Of a stretch of DNA of 64,000 nt, positions 1 to 12,270 are shown piece after piece. Made by a program: the position numbers and the translations under genes. A model generated the notes under the pieces. That model saw nothing but the letters and a program-made list of their open reading frames with translations, was not told the DNA's origin and did no database searches. How positions within the stretch are numbered: the stretch's first letter is position 1; every line of letters begins with the position of its first letter. Source of the DNA: Burhinus oedicnemus (lineage: Eukaryota > Chordata > Aves > Charadriiformes > Burhinidae); assembly GCA_008921705.1 (NCBI GenBank), contig VFFE01008521.1, positions 1,201,915 through 1,265,914 of the forward strand, written 5' to 3'.

Positions 1-479
1 CAATCTTCAAAACTTCTATTCAACAAAGAAGGAAGAAAACCCCTTTTTACTTAATTTCTTAATGTCCAAGACTTTTTCTCTCAAGAGAAATGCCTTAAAT
101 CTAAAACTTTATAAAACTTTCCTGTATTTTAAGAATAATCACAAATTTCAGAAATTAGGTACATTATTTTCCTTTAAAGGAACCTTTAAAATGTGAACTT
201 TTTTTCTTATAGAGGGACAAATCCAAAATGGTTCAACACTTTGTAACTCTGCCCACTTGTGTGAGAGAGAATGCACACACAAAAATTTATGTAGAGATAT
301 TAATTCAGCGTTCAAAACAGCAAAAATTATCAGATTTTTCTTCTGGACATTACCAGTTTGGAGAGAAGGCCTTGTTTCTGCAGATGTTCCCAGGATCAGA
401 CTCACTTAGAAGTCCCTGCCTCTCGCAGCTCCTAATGAGCTTGCTGGACATATTTTGCAGTGACAGCTGAAGTCAGCTC
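1..479. other. AT-rich sequence, nothing recognised
   Basis: Plain AT-rich DNA with short ORFs on both strands that overlap each other and look like chance. I see no repeat family, splice context or promoter that I can support. Confidence 0.6.
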
Positions 480-1440
480 TCCCTGAATTTCTGAGTTCAG
501 GAGGAGTTATAAGATGTTGTTACTCAAAGGTGTTGGAGGTATAAGATACCACCTCTAATGTCTCTGCTTGGGAGGTCTTGTCCCAGAGCACGTTCCCCTT
601 CCTCTCTGGGAAATGTCTTTCTGTGCTCAAGGCAGCCTTCTGATAGGAGAGGTTTGTCAGAGAAGGCTTGCTTGGCAGTGAACTTCTTTGAATAAAACTG
701 GGAAGAACCCTCAGCAGAGACTTCCTCTCTTTGCTTGGGAGCTGCTGTGAAGTGTCAGCTCTTGTTCTTGGTCCCTGCTTGAGCTGTGTTGCAGCTGTGT
801 TGTGCCTGGTCTCACACCTCCTTGAGTCTGACCTTCTGACTTCACCTTTTTAGCCCGATCTTGGACCTGCCTCATCATGACAGACTTGCAGGGTGACCAC
901 AGCCTCTTGGCACTGGCCTGGCTCTTCTGGTCACCTCAGGGCTCATGGAGTGAGGTCCTTGCACCATCCTGTCCCATAGTCCTGCTGCTCCCCTCCCTGG
1001 CCTCATTGGACAGTCCCCGCCCGCTGCACCTGGACAGGAGGCTCACTGGCACCCATCGAGCCCAGAATAAGCAGGATAATTCTCCTTCCCAGAAAAGAAA
1101 GTTTTTTACCTTTGTGAAAGGCAAAAGCTAATTGATAGTTAGAGCCACCAGTCCTGACCTCAGGGACATCCTGTTAAGCGACTAGGAGGCAAAACCCTGG
1201 GCAGTGTCAGAGCTGGGGCACCCACGCCCCGTGAACAGGAGGATTCCTCAGCCTCCACAAGGCTCAGAAGTGAGAAGGAAGGGAGAACTGAGCTCCCATC
1301 CCTCCCAATGGTGAAAAGATCCTTCTTCTGTAGAAAGGCATCTGCTGCTGGCTCACACCTCTTGCTAAATTCAGCAATAGTCTAGCTCCAAAGCTGTGAA
1401 GAGGCTCCAGCCTGTCCTTTCCTATTCCAGGCACTAAAAA
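480..1440. other. GC-richer block, possible old repeat, unassigned
   Basis: This stretch is visibly richer in G and C than its flanks. It carries TATA-like TTATAAG near 507, an AATAAA at 691-696, and then a CT-rich run. That order (TATA-like, polyadenylation signal, CT-rich U5-like part) resembles an eroded retroviral LTR followed by leader-like sequence. I cannot match it to a family and see no clean TG...CA ends or target duplication. It could equally be a conserved or exonic non-coding segment. The short ORFs at 877-1131 (+) and 936-1124 (-) overlap antisense and neither resembles a known protein. Confidence 0.3.
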
Positions 1441-2789
1441 TACTTATTACTGTTCTTCATAATAATAACAAGTTATTCAGGAAACAAGAACATAAAGATA
1501 AAAGATTCATTCAAGTAGCCAGAAAAAAAATTGAGAATACGGGTGTAGAAATAAAGAAGGGACTGCATGCTTCAAAGAGTTCCCAGCTGTGTGAGTTGTT
1601 CTAAAGAAAGATATTCTTAATACATACTACCATAGGCAGAGTGGTAACAGGGATCATTGCTGCCTGGGAATCTGAAACCTGACAGCTATCCTATAAAATA
1701 CATCTAGCAGGCCATGTGCAGGCCATGAGGAAGGTGTCTTGCCCCATTCAGGAGCCTCACAAACCAAGAGTCACTTTGTCCCAAATAGCACAGACTACCA
1801 GAGGTGATTATACATCGGAACTGCTCAGTGCCAACTACCTTAACGCGAAAATAGGCAAGCTGAGTTTGTAACTGGGAGACCAGCCAAGTAATCTGGGGAT
1901 TTAGAACCAGCCAGTGCACGGTTTCAGTTAGTTCCCCGACCACAGAAATTAGCATAGTTTGATTAGATTTGCCTGACGGGTTACCTAGGTTCCTTTTGAA
2001 GAGATTGGATAATATTTTAAATGGAAAAATAAAATCTAAAATTAGATTTTTTTGCATAATTATAGCTTTTTCTTAACCTTTAAACTCTGTTCTCCAGTGA
2101 AGACAATCGAAAAAAGTTTGTTATTTTCAGGATCCTGTATTTACTCAAATGCTATTCTTTTCATAAGAAGAAACAAAAGAAAGAGGGGGAAAAAGTAGAG
2201 GAGACGAATGGGAATGAAATTACAAAAAAGTTTATTTTTGACCATTTTTTTTAAAATATGAAAGATATTTTTAAATATTAAGGAATGATAATTCTTACAA
2301 AAATCACAATTAATTTTCAAATTTTCAGTAGAAATCCTCTTTCTTTCACAGCAATGATGCCTGACTAGTTGTCTTTTTGGAACTTCAAAGGAAAGTGAGG
2401 AGTTGATTGTTTGGAAAAAAAGGTTTATATTATGTTTCACATCATCTCATGAACTATTCTGACTGCTACCAGAAACCTTTTACTTTGGGAAAACAAAATC
2501 ATAAAATACCTGATTTGAATCACTTTGATAGAATAGAAATGGATTCAATAGGACCTTTGTCTATCTGTTTTACCTGTGCTTTTTCACTGGAAAATTAAAA
2601 CTCAGGAAATTTGTGGCTAATGAGTTGCAAATGGTGAATTTCAGGTGAATTAAACTCCTTATTGGTCACTTTGATATTATTTTTTTCAACCTATTGTCTT
2701 CTTACTACCAGAAATCAATCAGAAACATCAGAGATACCAAACAGTACAGGTTGCCCACATGTTCAGGGTGATATTTGTAATATCTTTCA
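1441..2789. other. AT-rich sequence, nothing recognised
   Basis: Low-GC DNA with several A and T runs. ORFs at 1704-2057 (-) and 2141-2440 (-) have lysine, isoleucine and phenylalanine-rich translations, as expected from random AT-rich sequence. No repeat family was recognised. Confidence 0.55.
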
Positions 2790-2957
2790 GTGTGACCTAG
2801 AACAGGCTGTCCAGAGAGGTTGTGGAGCCTCCACCCCTGGCGATATTCAAACTCTGTCTGGACCAACCAGCTCTAGGTGAACCTGCTTGAGCAGGGAGTG
2901 TTGGATCGGATGACCTCCAGAGGTCCCTTCCAACCTCAACTGTTCTGTGATTCTGTA
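2790..2957 (+). mobile_element. CR1 LINE, 3'-end fragment
   Basis: About 165 bp of the 3' end of a CR1 non-LTR retrotransposon, sense strand left to right. It shows the usual order of the CR1 tail: an element like GAACAGGCTGTCCAGAGAGG, a 'GATATTCAAA' part, 'CTGCTTGAGCAGGGAGTG', 'GATGACCTCCAGAGGTCCC', then 'CCTTCCAACCTCAAC' and a terminal TTCTGTGATTCTGTAA. CR1 ends in short ATTCTRTG-like repeats rather than poly(A), which fits. Severe 5' truncation is normal for CR1. The left boundary is uncertain by about 10 bp. No coding capacity remains. Confidence 0.93.
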
Positions 2958-5900
2958 AGGTAGACTGCTACTGATGGCAATAAAAAATAATAGCTGCCCT
3001 GCTCGGATTCCTCCCTCCACCCCCCATATTCCTATCTATGCAAGTAGTTGGTCAAACAAGATAAAATAATAAACGAACATTCAACATTTAGTCTCTTTTG
3101 GGGAGGGAGAAATAATTCACCATGCTCTAATTTGGGAAAATGGCTAAGCTTAGTGATATACTACTAGGATATACCACTCCTACATCAATGTGACTGCTGA
3201 AGGGGGTGGAATTGTAACAGAGAAAAACTGATACAATAGACTGGTAAGTCAGGCCCATATGTTCATAACAGGAAATTTATTCATACTTTATACCTTTGAT
3301 AATTGATTGTTCTCAGAACAAATATCACACTGAAGACACTGTGGAGGGAATAAGGGCTTTAACTTTGTTGGATTTTCTCTGTAAATATTAGACTAAAACT
3401 TTATCATCATCTTTTTCTTTTTCTTTTTTTCCCATTTATTACTTTGTTAGTTGCATTTGCCGTTTCTCCAGTACTGTTTCTAAGGGAACTATTATCCTTA
3501 GAATTCCTACAGTACCTAGAGTATCTCTGAAGGATTTATTGCTTTCCATGGATGTGCAGATAACTTACCACAATTTTTTTTCTTTTTATTGTGGATGTAT
3601 ATTCTGCAACTCTAAGTTTCATCTGTTCAGAGCAGAGATACTTTCCTACTGTGGATATGTAAATGTGTCATCTTATTTCACAGCAGTGTACAGCTGTAAC
3701 ACCCAACATTCCCACGAGATATGCTAGGTGGAACAAATATGATTTGAAATAACAGAAATGTCTAAAAGCACAAATAAATACTTAAGGTTATTATCACTTT
3801 TATAGATAAAAGAAAGAAGGAAAGCTGCAAATTGTGTTTAAAAGTTATAATCACTCCAAGGAAAGCTCAAATGCTTATGAATAACAGAATATTTTAACTT
3901 ATTATGTAAGATAAAATAATAGCTACAAGGAAACATGAAAATTGTTTTTTTTTTCTCTGTGTACTGGTATTTTACCTATGCTGTTCACTTGCACTCTCAT
4001 AGCCCATAGGTTCTTAATCATTCTGTTTAACATCTCTTGCTAGAAATGCAGGCTTTTATTCTTATGACTTCCTTCTTGAAAATGACATATTGTACTCTCA
4101 TTATTTTCCATTTTAGTCAAAGAACATGTTCACATATAACAATAAAAGCATCAATTTAATTAATTTTTAATCTTCCAAAAATTAATGATCATTCTTTCTC
4201 TGGGACTTTTGTCTCTAGGAATGAATGAGAAAATTATACTTCATTTAAGCTATTACAGAACACTCTATTTCTGTTGATCCAACCAGCCAGCTCAGTCTGT
4301 TGGTGAAGTGAGAGCATTTTTTTCAAAGTCTGAAGATACAACATGTGGCAACTATAGGAACCTAAGAAAAGGCTATCAAGTACTAAATTGAAGGGTCTGT
4401 TATCCCCTGAAAGCTTATAACCTATGTGGCAAATTAGGTCTTACATATCAAATAAAAGGTGAAGGAAACTGATATACTGTACAACAGCTCTATGACGTCC
4501 TATAGAAAATTTGGACATGTGAATTAAAGGTCCCCATTTTTGTTTATTTTGATATGTTACATTAATTTTGACAGGAATCCCCAAAACTGTGTCACACTGA
4601 GGTATACTGATTTTTAAAATTAATTTATTTTTTTCTGAAGAAATAGGGGGATGTGACTGATGCAGGAAGAAAAATAATGCTCTTGCTATTAAAGCCTTTC
4701 CATTATTTTATTTTATTATAATGTAAGCTGGAGTATTTAAAAGTGTTCAAAGGGATTTATCTTTCATCTTATCAATATTAGTGATGAAACAGCAGATTTG
4801 TCGGTTGTAATAATAAGCACACTGCAGTTACTTACAAGCATCAGCAATATACCTTGCAGAAACCAGATACAAACTTTGCTGAATCAAGATAATGATGTGA
4901 AGATAGTTAATGAAGACCTCTCCTGAGGGGTTTCATTCTCACACCAAGCTCTTAGAGCAGATGATGGTACTGATCTTCTGGAGCTGCTATTACAGATTGG
5001 CAAGGAAGTTCACTATTTGTTAAATTTTAATCAGTAAAGTTCTAAATACTAGAGCTTTTCCCTCTGCCATTAGAGGGGAGCTAAGGCAGGTAGCAGAATC
5101 TGCCCTTTGCTCGCACCAGCAGTGGGTGAGAGTCTTTGGGGACAAGTGGCTTCTGAGACCTGGGCTTCTGGGCTTTGCTGAATCTGGGGAAGCTTTCTGG
5201 AAGGCAGGATTACCTGTGCACTGTTCCAGGGCCACAGAGCAAGTATGTACAAAATACATTTTGTGTAGAAAATACCCAGACAACATATCTCTAAATCTCA
5301 CCTGCTGGAAAGTCAGCTTGCAAATTTCCTTATATCTGCTCTGATGGCAAAAAAAAGAAAGTAGGTATCAGAAGACAGAAGAAGTCATTATCCTTACAAC
5401 TGAAGTGTTAAAAAATCCTCAAAACCCCAATTTTGCCTTTTGTTTCTATATATGTGTGTGCATGGTGTATTCATATAGAGGAAGACTAAAATGCTTTGAA
5501 CTACTGGAAGAAAAGAGACTGACTAGTTGAGTCAGTTACCTTAACCCATTTCTGCAGGAGTCATTTTAGTGGAGAGCCGTCTGTCCTCAGATGACCATTG
5601 TTTTGCCTAATACAAGGTATGGCAGACATTGAGCTGTCAGATTCCTGAAACTGAGATTTACTGAATGAATTTTCAGTATTAGGAAATTTGGAGGAAAAAA
5701 AAAGTTATTTCTCTTCTCTTCTGTTATCCTGGAACTATTTTCACAAGACACCTGGTAAATAATTGAACTCAGTAAAGAGTTTTTACAGAATTTTCTATTT
5801 AGGAAATAACTCAAAATTGCTGTAGAAAAGGAAGTTGCATCCATTTTTTATCTACTGGATGATGCTTTAATGGCACAGGAGGTAGTTTTCATTCTCTCAT

Positions 5901-6364
5901 TTACCTGAAGGAGTCTGAACTCACTTTTTCCACCTGACATTTTCAGCCATCTCAGTACTCAGAGCTCTTTTGCTTGTCTGTAACAGCTTCTTATTGTAGA
6001 CAATTTTAGCAGATTTATTCAACCCTGCCCTATATAATTTGTCTAATCGAGTGATAATCTAAACTAGTTCATAATTATAAAAAAAACCCAATGTAAATGT
6101 CCAGTGTGGGAAAAACATAGAAAGAGAAACCTGACATGTAAAATATTTTCTGAGCACCTAGATTTCACACAGAAGTCTGCAGGACTTAGAGACAGCTGCC
6201 TTTGATAATCAGATCACAGAACTTCTGGCAGAAGACATCTAAATTGCAGTGTGCAGCTGTGTACTGCATTTATTATCTATTCTAGATCTGAGAGGGAGGT
6301 GAGAATCCCCAAAATACCAAGGGTTGTAATCATCATGATCATCATTAATCATTACTCACCAGCT
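2958..6364. other. AT-rich single-copy-like sequence
   Basis: About 3.4 kb with no recognised repeat or gene. It is mostly AT-rich with T runs (3943-3952). A small GC-richer patch lies at about 5060-5260, with overlapping short ORFs on both strands and no family signature. I see nothing I can name. Confidence 0.55.
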
Positions 6365-6405
6365 GCACACAAACACACACACACACGTGCGCACGCGCAC
6401 ACACA
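6365..6405. repeat. (CA)n microsatellite with a CG-alternating core
   Basis: An alternating purine-pyrimidine run: a CA repeat interrupted by GTGCGCACGCGC and ending in more CA. Such strict alternation, including CG steps, is the type of sequence that favours left-handed Z-DNA. The CpGs inside an otherwise CpG-poor region are notable. Confidence 0.9.
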
Positions 6406-7188
6406 TTTCTTCTCTTTTAGCATCTGGTAAAGCCCTAATATATATGTCTTGTTGATTCGGGAATTAGAGAGAAGGCTTATATGCAAAACCCAGAATCATT
6501 CCAATCTTCCTAAATACGGATCATTTTGATTTACCTTAGGAGGAAAACCAGACTTACTTGTTATGGGTTTATTTCTATGCAGTGGAAAAATAACTGAGTG
6601 GTATATCATACAGGAAGTATGAGGTAAATTGCACATTTATTTCATGTATTCTTTTATTTTAAAATGCACATGCTTCAGTATCAGAGGGAAAACTCTCAGA
6701 GAAATATAGCTAACTGTAGGGAATTTATTTTCAGAAAATCGCAAGGTTGCTCCAAAGAGGAAAGTTATGATGGCTGTATATAACAGCTACAAGATAAAGA
6801 TGGGAGAAAGTTAGTGTGCATTTGCTACAAAGTAAAAAGCAAATTCAATTTGTAAGACAAATTAAATATAAGCAACTCCAAAATAATTTATAACAGATTT
6901 CATTTTAATATATCCAAACAGGAAAGACAGTGTCTACTAATTTACAGAAATTCATGCTGTTCTGTGTGACAGACATAGCTGCATAATTTGCATTTGTCTG
7001 GCAAAGTGAACAGACTAAAAGCAACATATAATTAGCACATAAAGAAGATTCAAATCTTTTCTTTTTTTTTCCTCAAACCAAATAAAATAGCAAGCACTTA
7101 TGGAAGGATCTTAGTTATTGTTTTTCATTTAGAATTTCTATTGATCTGTGGTAAGAGGCGAAGGCAATGCTGTTTTTCTCCATGACAG
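6406..7188. other. AT-rich sequence, nothing recognised
   Basis: Low-GC sequence with a T run near 7060. No repeat or ORF of note. A pyrimidine stretch ending CATGACAG at its right edge is discussed with the next entry. Confidence 0.55.
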
Positions 7189-7395
7189 CAGGTCTTTCCA
7201 AGGACACCAAATATGGATGTTGAACCTAACGATCTAAACCAGCGGGTTTATTTAGCGAAAAAGAGGTCTAATGCAAAATTATCCCTGAAGATCAACATGA
7301 AGACTGTCAGAAATACAGTCTTTAGAAACAGACAAATGTCAAACAGCTGGCAAGACTCTGTTCAGCAGTCATACATTTTAGGAAATTTAGTATGA
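7189..7395 (+). other. Short open stretch after an acceptor-like site, unidentified
   Basis: An open reading stretch of about 68 codons, with an ATG at 7213, directly follows TGTTTTTCTCCATGACAG, which resembles a 3' splice site. The translation is hydrophilic and basic (for example NDLNQRVYLAKKRSNAKL) and ends at a TGA at 7393-7395. I do not recognise it. Open runs of this length are expected by chance in AT-rich DNA, and there is no visible donor or neighbouring exon, so this is only a weak exon candidate. Confidence 0.12.
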
Positions 7396-7534
7396 ATTTA
7401 TGAATCTACACTGACAAAAAAGATTCTGTTGGTTTAAACTACCCAAACACCCGGGTTTAATATTTGTGAAAATCAATAGGGTCCTGCCTTATGCAGCTAA
7501 AATTGTTGGCTAGTCATGGATCTCTGCCTGATTT

Positions 7535-7560
7535 GTCTTTGTTTGTTTGTTTGTTTTTTT
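7535..7560. repeat. (GTTT)n microsatellite ending in a T run
   Basis: Four to five GTTT units followed by eight T. A similar (GTTT)n-T run lies at 23283-23307. Neither abuts a recognisable SINE or LINE, so I treat it as a simple repeat. Confidence 0.85.
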
Positions 7561-10070
7561 CTTGGAAGGGTTGAGGGGTTTACCTGTGAAATGGGGGACA
7601 CAGAAGAGGAAATTACATTTTCTAATATTATGCTGTCTGGCTGAATGAAATATAGGTGCCTGAGCTGGAACTCCATCAATACGAAAAAATGAAATGGAAT
7701 TGCAGCCTGAGCCTCTTTGATAACGCATTCAATGACTTTGGGATGCAGAGGCACAGTCTGGGGAAGGTAACATTTGATTTAGGTGTCCTCGGCAAGGTTT
7801 TACCAGGTCCACGGGCTGCGAAAGCACTCTTATGATTATGTGACTGTTAGGTAATGTGTTATGACTAAGGAGGAAGCACTGTGGCGATGATGAGTGGGTT
7901 TGGTGTAGGAGAATTGGGAAGTTGATTCACGGAACTGTGGTATTGATCTATTTAACATTTTTTATTATTACGTTTTGTGATAGAAGTGCTGACTGCTCTA
8001 GAGAAGCAGGCTTTGTTTCATTCTGATGTGGTTGCTTCTCACCTTTGAATGACTTTCACAGGCCCCTTGCTCTTCTCCAGTTCTGTGAGTTATTTCTATT
8101 TTCTAGCCCCAGCTGTTTTGCTGCAGTTAGCTTTTCTTTCTCTCTGGGCATCAACAATCCTGGCTATGTTGTCTTGAGTGACCACTTATATTCCTCAGAA
8201 TGAATATTTTCTTTGTTGCTTTCCCTCACAACATTTTCCTCTGACTTTATGACTTATTTCATCATCTTAGAAAGCCAGGGAAATTTACATATCAGATGAG
8301 TCCCAACCTTTTGTTGGGGCACAAGACAGTGGAAGGAACAGGCTGCTTCTCCTCTGCTAACCGTACTACAGTTTGATTTGAGGGAAGCAGAATAGCCTTA
8401 TAATTGCTATAATCTATTTAAATCAGAGTGGAAAACATGGGTTCTAACCAAATTCACGGAGTCACTTTCTTCCAAAGCATAGCCATGACAATGGGAGAAA
8501 AGGAGGATAACAGCCTCTGTGAAAAGTGATCAGATATTTTCAGTAAGGTATTTTTTGGGTACTATAAATGTTGCTTGCTTGGATGGTATGTTTGCAAGAA
8601 CATGTCAACTCTGCTGACTAGGATTTTACCTCCATAATGGAATTCCCTGTTCAAAATGAGAGAGAACATCCGACAACTTAAAGCACAGAATAACCAATAG
8701 CCGAATGGTAGCAGCTGACTCCTAAAATACAAGTGACATAAATTCTTCCTGAACTGGATTACTGACTTGAAAATAAGTCTCACCCACCATAATGAGTGTC
8801 CTGATAGATGATTAGGTGTTCAGCAGAAGAGTTGTCACGGTTCCTTTCATAAAAGCTGTTTCATTTTTGTATAATTATTTAATAACTGTTTAGAGAGGGA
8901 CTTGATCTCACATACCAAGCAAGTACTTAGAATCCTCAGTATCGTACAAAGTTCATACTTTTGTCTCCCTTACTGAGCCATTCCACTTTGTTTACAAACT
9001 TGCTTATTCTCTTTTGGGTCTTTATTTGTATAAAATTAAGAAACGGATCCTAACCACTGAAAATGAGGCAAAAAGAAAGACACTTAGGGGCTCTGCAAGA
9101 GTGTCAATCCCATGCTGTAACTGTTAAAATCTGGTTTCTGTTTTCTTCTTTTGTAAGATATGTGCAGCAGCATAAGAGATCTTTCCGCACTTTGCTCTGA
9201 TCTTGCGCCTATATGAGGGAGACAAAAACCCCACCTTATCTCAACTTATGAGAGCTCAGTGACACCCACCTTTAGTGCAGAATCTCTGCTACTTCCTGCA
9301 AACAACTGCCCTCCTTGCCAAAGAAACTTGGCAGCTCCCTTAACAAGAAATATGTCTTTCCCTAACTTCACAATTTATGACTATATTTACAATGAAGCCT
9401 TTGCAATTTAGTGGTAGATCATTCTATAGATTCTTGGAAGCACAACAACGTTTAGTGTGACAGACGTTCAAGGAATTTGCCATTGAAAAATGTTTTTGCA
9501 ATACCCAGAGGTGTGGTGTGAGAGCCATGTGTCAGAATATTTAGAGTTAGGTCTATCACTTCAAAAGTATAAGGGAAAAGTAATTGAATATATAATGTAT
9601 AAGGAAAGAAAATGTTTCTGAAACATATTCCTCTATTATTAAATCTGCCTACTGATATTTTTTATCTTAAAGCCAAATAAGCACCAATTTTTTGCCTTTT
9701 AAAAGACTTATTTTCTTGTTGCTTGTTCTTGGACTTTGGGACATCACACAGTGATACGATGTTCAAGTAATTTTCTCCCTCCTCTTCCTTAAAGTCTGTG
9801 GAATCATGTTTCTATTTTGTCCTCGAATTAGCACATTCTTTGCTTAAGACCTTTGCATGCTTCCCTGTTTATAAGATTTGAAAGGCTTAATTTGAAGTAG
9901 ACTTTGCAGAAAGTCTACTGTGAAGTCTAAAGACACCAGAAAACTGATTTGAGGATAAGGTTGCTAAGACTCCTCAAAAGCTTTCTTTGTTAGAACTAGG
10001 AAAGCCACTAAAAGACTGTTTTTTTCTTTCACGGTTCAAACTGCACAGAAACATTAGCCCTTTAACCTTA
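7561..10070. other. AT-rich sequence, nothing recognised
   Basis: About 2.5 kb of single-copy-looking sequence. Short ORFs such as 8562-8783 (-) have no familiar motif. No interspersed repeat was recognised. Confidence 0.55.
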
Positions 10071-10807
10071 TCAATAGAACCAAGATAAAAAAGCATCACA
10101 GAAAACATCTTTGCTAGCTACTGTCAAAATCCATCCTCTTTCTATCACTTTAATGACCAAACATTCCTGTCCTACAGGTTCCCTCTTCCAGACCTTCAAA
10201 CAGTTTTGTGTTGCAAAATCTGGATCTTCATTATCTACCTGATATTTTTTTGAGGTATTGCATTTTGTTGTCAGCAGGCTCATTTTTTAGCATCACACAG
10301 ATCAATTCTGGATGAAAGACAGCAGGCTCCCCCTCCAAAGTTAACAAAATAATTCAGGGATGATGCAGTGCCTTGTCACGACAGTACAGCACAGGTCATT
10401 TCTACCATTTGTCACCAGGAAAGGCAGGCACCCCAGCAGCAGAGTCACTAGTGTTCTCATTTGTCTTTGGTAGTGGGTATCACCTTTGACTGTGCAGCAG
10501 AATTTCCAACTCCCATTAAAAAATCATTAGAACCCCAAATGGGACGTTGTGAACCTATGCTTCATTCAGAGTACTTTTCCTGAGCTCTCGCAAAGATGAG
10601 AGCAGCAATATCAGTGATGTATATAAACTGCTGTGCCATGCCATCTGCGTTTTTACTGTGGACTTGTTCAACCCAATACTTCTCTTCAGCCTGTCTGTGA
10701 GGACGAAGTGAACTACTTTTTGGATCATCCAGAGCCTGGGCACGCTGCGCAAAGCTGCACCAAAGCCACTTCTTTATGTGGATCAGTATCAGGGCCATGT
10801 TGTTCAT
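10071..10807 (-). other. Cluster of short minus-strand ORFs, possible decayed coding remnant
   Basis: Three short minus-strand open stretches lie within 740 bp: 10071-10283, 10555-10752 and 10562-10807. The last two overlap in different frames. The 10562-10807 frame gives a protein-like composition (segment QAEEKYWVEQVHSKNADGMA) and the 10071-10283 frame a charged segment (KKYQVDNEDPDFA). Local GC is somewhat higher than the flanks. This could be an old, frameshifted pseudogene, but I cannot identify a parent, and chance ORFs explain it equally well. Confidence 0.12.
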
Positions 10808-12072
10808 TTGACATAAGGCACTTCATTTTGAAATGCTTTGATGCCCTGAACCTCAGTGCTTCCTTTGAGCACTCTAGTACCTGCAAAATCCATGAGCCTG
10901 GCTCTCCTCATTTGAAACAGTCTAAGCCGCTTTTTATTAAAGCTGCACTGTGAATTATACAGCAGATTTCTGTTTAATAGTCAATACTTTATAACACTCT
11001 TCAATTACACACACACTTTTAACTAAAAATAGTTAACTTTAAACAGGCTAAACCGTGTGGATTGGATAACCAGTAGGATAAATTATTAACATCACAAACT
11101 GCTGTGGGACATGTATTATGTGTTTTACAGGAAAGAAATAATTTTTTTCTCACAGTCTGAAATCTTTCATTTCCTGGCCAGACCAAGTTCTTTAGTATCT
11201 TTTGCAGCCAGCTTCCTCTGAATGGCTCAATATCCATCAGATTAAAAAAATAACGGTCTTTCGATAGAAAAAATCTAAAATTTATGTTACTTGTATCAGG
11301 TGTATCAAGCACACAAAGCTATTAAATAAGAAAACATATGTTTCTTACTCAAGGCACACAGAGCAGTGTCACCCCAAGAAGCCATTTCAGCACACTTGCT
11401 TAGCATACACTAACTCCTTTCTTATGAGAGGAAGTTGATACAATTGCAGCAAGGAACCTGAAATTTTTATTAGGTTTAAAGCCAGGTAAAGACACTTCCC
11501 ATATCATCTTAAGGAATTGATACAATTTCTCTGTCAGTCTGCCTACTTGCTTGAAAAGTGAAAGTTCTGCAGATCCTTCTTATAAACTAAAGGTTTTGGT
11601 TTTCCCAGAAAAATAAAATATCCAGTTATAAGCCATGAAAGGGAGGGTGTATCTGCATGGAAATGACAGTCTATTATAGCTGTGAACCCAGACTCATTAA
11701 TTTTATCTTCAAATCCAAAATCAAAGGTCTTGTAAGGATTTTGGCTGGGGATGCCTATTCATTTACCTCCATGAGGGCCCTGGAGACAGAACCATGACCA
11801 GGATATCAGATGAGCCAGACTACTGGTGCTTACCATCATTGTATATGATACCAGTGCACACGTATGTGATGGAAGGAGGCCATATCTGCATAAGGCTGAG
11901 CCCTGTACGTGGCAAACAAATTTACAGCTCTTGCTGATGTGCATCCTCACTCCCCCCATAGTTTTCATAATCCTGCAGTGTGGGCACAGCAGGTTATTAT
12001 GAAGGGCAAGTTTCCTACTCCTTCCTCAAGGAAGGACTCTCCTACATAAACTGCACTTCAAAGGGACTGTAA
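10808..12072. other. Non-repetitive sequence, nothing recognised
   Basis: No named repeat, RNA gene or supported exon. Short ORFs at 11019-11312 (-) and 11759-11968 (-) lack recognisable features. Confidence 0.55.
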
Positions 12073-12270
12073 GGGATACATCTCCCATTCATCTTTGGTC
12101 CCGCTGCAGGGCTCTGGAGACTCCCTCTGGCGTGTGCTCCCACTAACCCCATCGAACAAGAACATCCAGAAGAATGGGGTGATGAAGATAACAAAAGACT
12201 TCAGGAGGTTCTTCTGGAGGGATTTTGGGATAGTTGTTCACATGGCTTCTTAAAATGGCACTGCACTTTC
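12073..12270 (+). other. 66-codon open stretch, GC-richer, unidentified
   Basis: From after a TAA near 12070 to a TAG near 12270 one plus frame stays open and encodes an acidic, hydrophilic run (EHPEEWGDEDNKRLQEVLLE) unlike the lysine and isoleucine-rich noise nearby. There is no in-frame ATG at its start. It might be a fragment of a retroelement or an old pseudogene. I could not place it in a family, and the length is well within chance. Confidence 0.12.

Noticed and set aside
5020..5344. Short ORFs in a GC-richer patch on both strands
   Set aside because: They overlap antisense, have no motif, and no repeat family or splice pattern was evident.
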